Positions 58,085 through 64,000 of a stretch of 64,000 nt of DNA are shown piece after piece. The DNA is taken from contig CM070606.1 in NCBI GenBank assembly GCA_036346395.1, positions 18,462,915 to 18,526,914 on the forward strand, written 5' to 3'. Below the pieces are notes generated by a model. The model saw nothing but the letters and a program-made list of their open reading frames with translations. It did no database searches and was not told the origin of the DNA. This stretch comes from Hsuehochloa calcarea (taxonomy: Eukaryota; Streptophyta; Magnoliopsida; Poales; Poaceae). Position numbers and translations under genes: made by a program. Numbering within the stretch: position 1 is the stretch's first letter; every line of letters begins with the position of its first letter.

Positions 58085-58199
58085 TGTTGGACCGAAAAGG
58101 CGATTAGAGGAGGGGGTGAATAGGAGCACGCTCACTTTTTCACAAATTATGAATTCAACACAATTTCACTCCAATAGCTATGAGGAAGCTATGAAGATT
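58085..58199 (-). repeat. 115-bp Copia LTR tip, truncated
   Basis: It repeats the first 115 bp of the adjoining LTR (TGTTGGACCGAAAAGGCG onward), with small differences, and is cut at GAAGATT where the complete LTR begins. It is probably an older LTR of the same family hit by the younger one. Confidence 0.75.
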
Positions 58200-59957
58200 T
58201 GTTGGACCGAAAAGGCGACTAGAGGGGGGTGAATAGGAGCACGCTCACTTTTTCACAAATTATGAATTCAACACAATTTCACTCCAATAGCTATTAGGAA
58301 GCTATGAAGATCAATATACCAGTACAGCGGAAGACTAGTATTGAATTCAAATTAATACCCTAAGCAATATGACAAAATCAACTAAGATTAAAGCAATACA
58401 GTGCACTGGCGGTCTGACCTCTGGACCCAACCGGTCGGACCGATTGTCGAAGCGGTCGGACATTGTTATCTTGACGGTCGGATCACGCCAAATCGGTCGG
58501 ACCGGTGATGATGGGCGGTCTGACCGGCAGGCTCCAGAACCGATCTGAAACAGTAAAAACAGCCTGATGACGAAGTTGCAATTAGGTCTAACTTTTAATT
58601 TTCAACTCCAAACTTCGCGAAACTTTGCACACACCTTCTCTATGCTATTGAGGACCTATTCCAATCGAATATAATGATAATTCTTGCATAGATCCTGAAC
58701 AGTTGTCAATTGAGTAACAGAAGGTCTAAAACCGGGCAAGAACGAAAACTTGATCCTAATGCTTGTTCGTGAGTGATTGATGATCAAGATGATCCTAGAC
58801 AGATTCACACATATCACAGCAAGCTAATTCACGTGAAAGAATCAATCACAAACTCGCGGATCAAAGAAAGCCCTAAAATCACGAAATTGAAAGCAAGAAC
58901 GAAAAAGACTTATCTCAAGCAAACCTTGCATAGATTAAGAACGTGATTGCTGTTGGATTACACCCACACCATCATGGATCAGTGGTCAATCCAAGATCAC
59001 GAAATTCACCTCAAACCATCAAGCGCTCTAGCCTCCACCTCAACTCCCCCTAAGCCAATTAGGGTTTTGAAATATAAAAGAGGCGAGAGAGAGAGGGAGG
59101 GTGCAGCCACCACCTCCCCCTATTTATAGCGGAAGCCTAGAACTCCTAGGGTTTGACTCTATTGGGCTCCCGTTAAGGCCCACTAACAAACGGGTCACAC
59201 ACGCACGCTTCGCAAAGCGCCGTCTTTACCCTTTTGACCTAAACCGCTTCACCATGCGCCATGGATTCCCCAATAGGTCACCCTTGTCCATCTTGAGTCA
59301 CGCTTGAGTCCATTGACCTCACCCGGCACCCTCGATCGTTCTGGACCTCAACTCTCCAAGTCTAGTCCCGATCCTCCTCGCCGTTGACCGTCGTTGACCA
59401 GCAAGCAACCTGCACAACCATAGACAAGCAAACACGAATTCGGGAACAAGTTCTTCACAACTTGACCCATGTTAGTCAAAACATGCATCATGCAATACAT
59501 ATGCCATGATACCAATGAACTTGACCTAACAAAACAACATCACCACGAAATTGGCTGACGTTCAAAGTGAAAACCGGTCCGACCGCTCCCTGTGAGCCGG
59601 TCGGACCGCTACCAGGGACTTAACCGAAAATCAAGCCCAGAAATTCCGAAACCTTCTGGAAACTTAAAACGAATAGAACTTTTGCTTGGGAACTCCAAAA
59701 AATGTGAGACCAAGTGCATTGGGATCCCCTCACTTGCCTACAACACCTATTTTTGGCCCAACCAGTTTTGAACCTTTTTGGTCACAGCTGGTCCGACCGC
59801 CGCACATGGCCGGTCCGACCGATTTGGGACCGGTTGGACCGCCCCTGTCCAGAATGCCTGAACTTTGACGAAAACCCGATGAAACGACAAACCATTAATG
59901 CCATTGCCAATTGTCACATCATCCTAAGATCTGGAGCATATCCCCATGATATCCACG
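58200..59957 (-). repeat. 3' LTR of the minus-strand Copia element
   Basis: It reads on the plus strand TGTTGGACCGAAAAGG ... GATATCCACG, the reverse complement of the LTRs at 12997, 19462 and 21327. The terminal TG has become CG. CGGTCGGACCG-type motifs cluster at 58410-58530, 59575-59615 and 59790-59840. Confidence 0.85.
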
Positions 59958-59970
59958 ATCTCCCCCTTGA
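59958..59970 (-). other. Polypurine tract of the minus-strand Copia element
   Basis: On the minus strand CAAGGGGGAGAT directly precedes the LTR, as at 19451-19461. Confidence 0.75.
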
Positions 59971-61708
59971 TGAACACATTGGCAATTATCCAAAAAATGT
60001 AAGTAAGAGGTTTGAAAATGAGTTTACTCGCAGTTTTCGCACAAAGGCACAACTTGGTCCATAAGCAAGAAAAAGCAATGTAATGACCAAGCTGGCATCA
60101 GAATAGTATAGGCATGTGAGATAAGGCAAAAGAACGCATAAAAACTTTGATTTCCAGAAAAGAGTCAAAATTCTCACATGAGGTCCATATGAAAGAACAA
60201 TTGTTCAATTGACCTATGATCATTGTGAGGATAAATGAATGCAATTCAAGTTCAGAATATTCAATAAGACAATAAGAATGCAACTCAAGAACTCCCCCTC
60301 ACTATGATCCTCAAATTTCAAAAAAAACTTTCAAATTTTCCAACTTTCTCCCCTTTGTATAATCTTCTCCCCAACATTGAAATATATTCTCCCCCTTTGA
60401 CAATGGAGTAATCAAGGAATCACGCCTTCCTCTCATCCAGAGATAACAAATGCAGAATGAAGAGAGAAGCAAAAAGAAGAAGTATGCATGAAGTGCAATG
60501 ATGTGGCTTCATTTTTGTATTTTTCAATTTTTGATTACAAGAAGCTTTGGAGATTACCCAAAAGAGCTAGCCAACATTTCTAGTATTGCACAAATAACAT
60601 ATCAAGCCTGACAGCGCTAACAAGATCATGGTAAGACATGTATATCAAAGCTAAGCACAAAGGCTCAAAAGTAAAGCAATAGATTTGATCAATTTAAGCA
60701 ACGCTTCAAATTCAGCAAGTTCATCAACAGGGATCCTAAAGTGAAATTGGCCATGTCAAAATGTCAATGTAAGATCAAAAAGCTAACAAAGACCACATTA
60801 AGAGACAATTAGGTCCTGTATTGAATCATTTTGCTTAAATTTTCTCAAATGCCCATTTTTCAATAAATTTTCATTTGCACTGAATATTGAAGTTGACTAA
60901 TGATCTAACTTAGTGATAAGATCCTGGACTAGGAGCCATCAACAAAATCATCCTAAGCTTCGACCAGAAGTTGATTAAAGGTATATCTTAGTAAAGAAGA
61001 TTCTGGACTAGGAGCCATCCACAAACTCTTTCTAAGCTTCTACCAGGGCGACAAATCTTGAGGTTCATGTCATTTCTGACAAGCAATCCCCATGAGATCG
61101 TCTGGTTCATCAAACTATCTCCAAGTTCATGTCATTGACAAGCAGTCTCGTAAGAGTCGTTTGGCACAATTTAAGCATAAGACAATCTTTTGATTTTTCA
61201 TGTTTCACAAGAGCAGTTATAGAATCTCAAGAAAACTAGAAGCTTAAGTAATGGTCAATTTTAGATTCAAGAACTAACAAAGCAATTCTGACAGGGCCAA
61301 TGTCACAAAAGGAGCACTAATTGAGCAACTCGTTAAAACATCCACAAATTACAGTTTTTAGTTTGAGTTGTTTTAAAGTTCTAGCTCATATAGCAAAGAC
61401 TTAGCTACACATGTAAAAGCATGATAATTCTAGCAAGTCAAAGAACTAGACATGGCATTTAGCAAGAATTGAAATACTAAGTCTCCAAAGGGTAATAGGC
61501 AAAGCTTCATCGATTTTAAAAGATAAGCAGAAAATCTTATAATACAATGCATCTTTTTGTATTTTTTATACAACTTGTTGTATTTTTCATATGAATGCAA
61601 AATGATACAATGAGATGCAATAAAAAGCCTAAAAACCTAAAAAGTGCAAAAAGATCAATAAGTTCAGAAAAAGAACAAGGTAAGATCAGAAAAAGATCAA
61701 ACTCCCTC
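59971..61708 (-). other. Non-coding 3' region of the minus-strand Copia element
   Basis: It is collinear with 17611-19450, including the ACTAGGAGCCATC phrases at 60933 and 61010 and the ATGTCATT phrases near 61070 and 61130. No open frame of note is present. Confidence 0.65.
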
Positions 61709-62630
61709 TCAAACCAACCCATAAGGATAAATTACCCCTAACTCGCTTCTCAAGGTGGCAAACTTTGTTTGATCTAAAGGCTTGGTTAGGATATCCGCCA
61801 ATTGAGCATCGGACTCCACGAAGTGCATCACAATATCCCCTTTTTCGACATGATCTTTAAGGAAGTGAAAGCGAATGTCTATGTGCTTAGTCCTAGAATG
61901 TTGCACTGGGTTTTTAGCAATATTAATAGCAGAAGTGTTATCACAGAAAAGAGGAACACTAGCAAAATTTAACCCATAATCTTTCAAAGTGGACATCATC
62001 CACAAAATCTGGCTACAGCAACTAGCAGTAGCTACATACTCCGCTTCAGCAGTGGATTGTGCAACAGAAGACTGCTTCCTAGAAGACCAAGATACAAGTG
62101 AAGTGCCTAGGAAGTGACAGGTGCCTAAGGTACTCTTCCTATCTAACCGACAGCCCGCAAAATCAGAATCTGAAAAACCCCTAATGGACAAAGCTGAAGA
62201 GCTGGAATACCAAATGCCATATAAGAGGGTAGAGTGTAAGTACCTGAATATGCGCTTAACGGCTTGGTGATGGGAAGTTCTCGGAGACGCATGAAACCTT
62301 GCACAAAGGCATACCGTGAAGTGAATGTCCGGTCTCGAGGCCGTCAGATACAGAAGGGAGCCGATCATGCTGCGGTACTCGCGTTGATCCACGACTTCTC
62401 CTTCCTCATCTGGATCCAAAACAGGCGAAGTTGCCATGGGAGTGGAGATTGGCTTGCAGTCACCCATGTTAAAGCGTTTGAGTAGATCTTTAGTGTACTT
62501 TATCTGATGGATGAAAGTTCATTCCTTGCATTTCTTGATTTGAAGCCCCAAAAAGTAATTAAGCTCTCCCATCATACTCATCTCAAATTCCCTGGACATA
62601 GTCTCAGAAAAGCTATTATCTGATCCGGAG
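61709..62630 (-). pseudogene. Copia reverse transcriptase C-terminus and RNase H
   Basis: From about 62625 the frame gives GSDNSFSETMSREFEMSMMG, ELNYFLGLQIKKCKE and then a TGA, followed by an uninterrupted 252-codon stretch (62467-61709) plus the KYTKDLLKRFN just before it. Motifs include YRSMIGSLLYLTASRPDI, FSDSDFAG, STAEAEYVA, LFCDNTSAI and RTKHIDIRFHFLKDHV, then ADILTKPLDQTKFATLRSEL. The D, E and D in SDSDF, AEAEY and FCDNT are the expected RNase H catalytic residues. RNase H removes RNA from the RNA-DNA hybrid during reverse transcription. This is the best preserved pol piece in the window, but it lacks the catalytic YVDD part of reverse transcriptase. Confidence 0.85.
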
Positions 62631-63050
62631 GATGCTGCCTTTGAATGTGAAGTGGAGCGCTCGGGGGAGATACTGCTGATGATGATGATGCAATGCAAGA
62701 TTTCAAGATTTCAAGGAAGGCTTTAGGCGACATGCAATGCAAGTTTTATTTTAGTATTTTGTAAATTACTCAAAGTTGTAAAACATAATCTGATCTGATG
62801 TAAATAAATTCTTGGGTTACTTGTATTGAGAAGATTGTTATTTATGATAAACATTGTAAAGTTTTTAATTAAATTATTTCCCAGAGAATTTCATAAGTAT
62901 TAATTATTGTCTCTCTTTGGAGTTGTGATTGGAGTTACCTATTAGACTTTGATTAGGATATTTACAAATGCAAAAATTATGCAAATGCTTGAAATAACAA
63001 ATATAATATAAAATGCATATAATTTACATTTATTAAAATTGAGGTCATTA
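62631..63050 (-). repeat. 3' LTR (probably partial) of a Gypsy element
   Basis: On the minus strand it starts TGTAATGACCTCAATTTT at 63050, after the purine run AAGAGGGTAGGTT. The other edge, near 62631-62670, is not sharp, and a tandem GATGATGAT lies there. The partner LTR would be beyond the window. Confidence 0.55.
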
Positions 63051-64000
63051 CAAACCTACCCTCTTAAATGTAATCTCAATTCGAGATTAGGTGGTTCGGA
63101 AATTGGGACAAAAGGCTATGGCGATCTAGTTAGGTTTGGGCTTAGGACCACACTTCGGATTTTAATCACAACCCGGACTCAAATCCGAATCATGTGAGGT
63201 TATTTTTTAGTTTTAGGTTCTAAACAGGAAAGCTATGTGGAAGGATGATCCTTCTTTCGGGTTTTTCCTAGGTGGTTGCTCCAATTCTAGATGAAATGTA
63301 CTATCTACCGTCTTGACTTCCTTCAGAGATAGAGCCGAGATATCTTGATGAAGTAACACGACGTTGCTGACACAATTCTCCCTTTCTATTGCTTTGTTTA
63401 ACCTTTCCTTTCTTGATTCGAAGGTACTTCAAACATGTCGACCTTCACCTCTTCTTCCTGTAGGATGAAAATCTACCAACTATCTACGAGAGAAGAGGTT
63501 ACCTAAAGAAAAGTTTCATATCTGAAATCAATGAGGTTCTTTAACAATTTTAGGTTCTAGGCAGGAGAAAGACACGACTCCAGTCAGTCGACCGAAAGAG
63601 GCATCGATCGATAAAATAGGCGGATTGACTAAATGATAAACTAGTGTCAAACTATGAATTTGTGCAGAGAGGAGAGGTTAAAGTAGGGTTTAAAGTAGTC
63701 TCACTTAACCCTTGTTTTGCTAATTCTAATTGCCCGATTTGGAGAAAAATGCATTAGATGAATGCATGCAGGGATGCAAAAATGCAATCAATTTCTGGAA
63801 AAAATTAGAGTTATATAATGAATGCAAGGATTCACATGCCTGTTTACATGATTCTGCCAAACTATAACCAACCAATTTTATTGAGATAGGGTGAGCATAA
63901 GATTTAACAAATAATATGAATTAACACTACCATGATCTGGTCCTTAACAACCAAAACAATTAATTTCACCACTTGTTTTTAACTACTACTGGTGAACAAA
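63051..64000 (-). mobile_element. Internal 3' region of a Gypsy element, runs off the window
   Basis: The sequence CCTACCCTCTTAAATGTAAT with TCGAGATT next to the LTR is the polypurine-tract side of many grass Gypsy elements, read on the minus strand. The remaining 900 bp has no open frame or domain that I recognise. Confidence 0.5.

Larger units (their letters stand above)
58200..62630 (-). mobile_element. 3' half of a SIRE/Maximus-like Copia element (minus)
   Basis: On the minus strand it runs from the end of reverse transcriptase and RNase H (62630-61709), through a non-coding stretch, a polypurine tract and a 3' LTR (59957-58200). It is the same family as 12997-21239. Everything upstream of the reverse-transcriptase C-terminus is missing: the sequence changes abruptly near 62630 into a Gypsy LTR. 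No target duplication can be assigned because the 5' end is lost. Confidence 0.82.

Noticed and set aside
62264..62485. Plus-strand 73-codon frame
   Set aside because: It is antisense to the well-supported reverse transcriptase/RNase H frame.

Overview
The window is nuclear DNA from a grass, most likely rice or a close relative. It has long spliced introns, dense nested transposable elements (CACTA, Copia, Gypsy and Stowaway-like), and a monocot-type WAT1/nodulin MtN21 transporter gene. I found no prokaryotic features, CRISPR arrays, tRNAs or rRNAs. Everything is read by eye, so family names finer than superfamily are inferences.

Only one host gene can be supported. It is an EamA/WAT1-related (nodulin MtN21-like) membrane transporter on the minus strand, in seven exons from 33552 down to 1634. 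All six splice junctions have GT..AG borders and matching phase, and the joined reading frame is 383 codons with no interruption. Exons 2 to 6 are compact (5973-4722). Exon 1 lies about 27.4 kb away, so intron 1 (5974-33337) is very large and mostly transposon. Intron 6 (1827-4721) is enlarged by one more retrotransposon.

Region by region: 1-1633 is downstream flank. 1921-4664 is a gag-protease-only Copia-like element inside intron 6, with 5-bp target duplications (GTTCT). 6299-10636 looks like a very long solo Gypsy LTR that holds a second solo LTR (8600-9329). 10850-29374 is CACTA element A on the plus strand. Its TNP2-type transposase gene is split by a deleted Copia element (12997-21239, target duplication AAGTG) and by a solo LTR of the same family (21327-23100, target duplication AACAT). 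29375-33337 is AT-rich intron with a Stowaway-like MITE and a 264-bp tandem duplication. 33338-33552 is exon 1, with a TATA-like box near 33689-33703. 34271-44288 is CACTA element B in the opposite orientation, upstream of the host promoter; it carries decayed TNP2 and Ulp1-like genes, a captured Copia reverse-transcriptase segment and a Gypsy fragment. 44289-46240 is CACTA derivative C, split by another solo LTR (44401-45241). 46241-47875 is featureless. 47876-57929 is a tandem duplication of a unit of about 3 kb; its second copy is split by a gag-only Gypsy element (52590-57467, target duplication TGTGT). 57930-64000 is a stack of LTR fragments: a Copia 3' half on the minus strand (58200-62630) with a readable RNase H, then the 3' end of a Gypsy element running off the window.

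None of the mobile-element genes looks intact. The most interesting feature is the apparently undamaged host gene that would have to splice across about 27 kb of nested transposons, with a further CACTA element about 0.6 kb above its TATA box.
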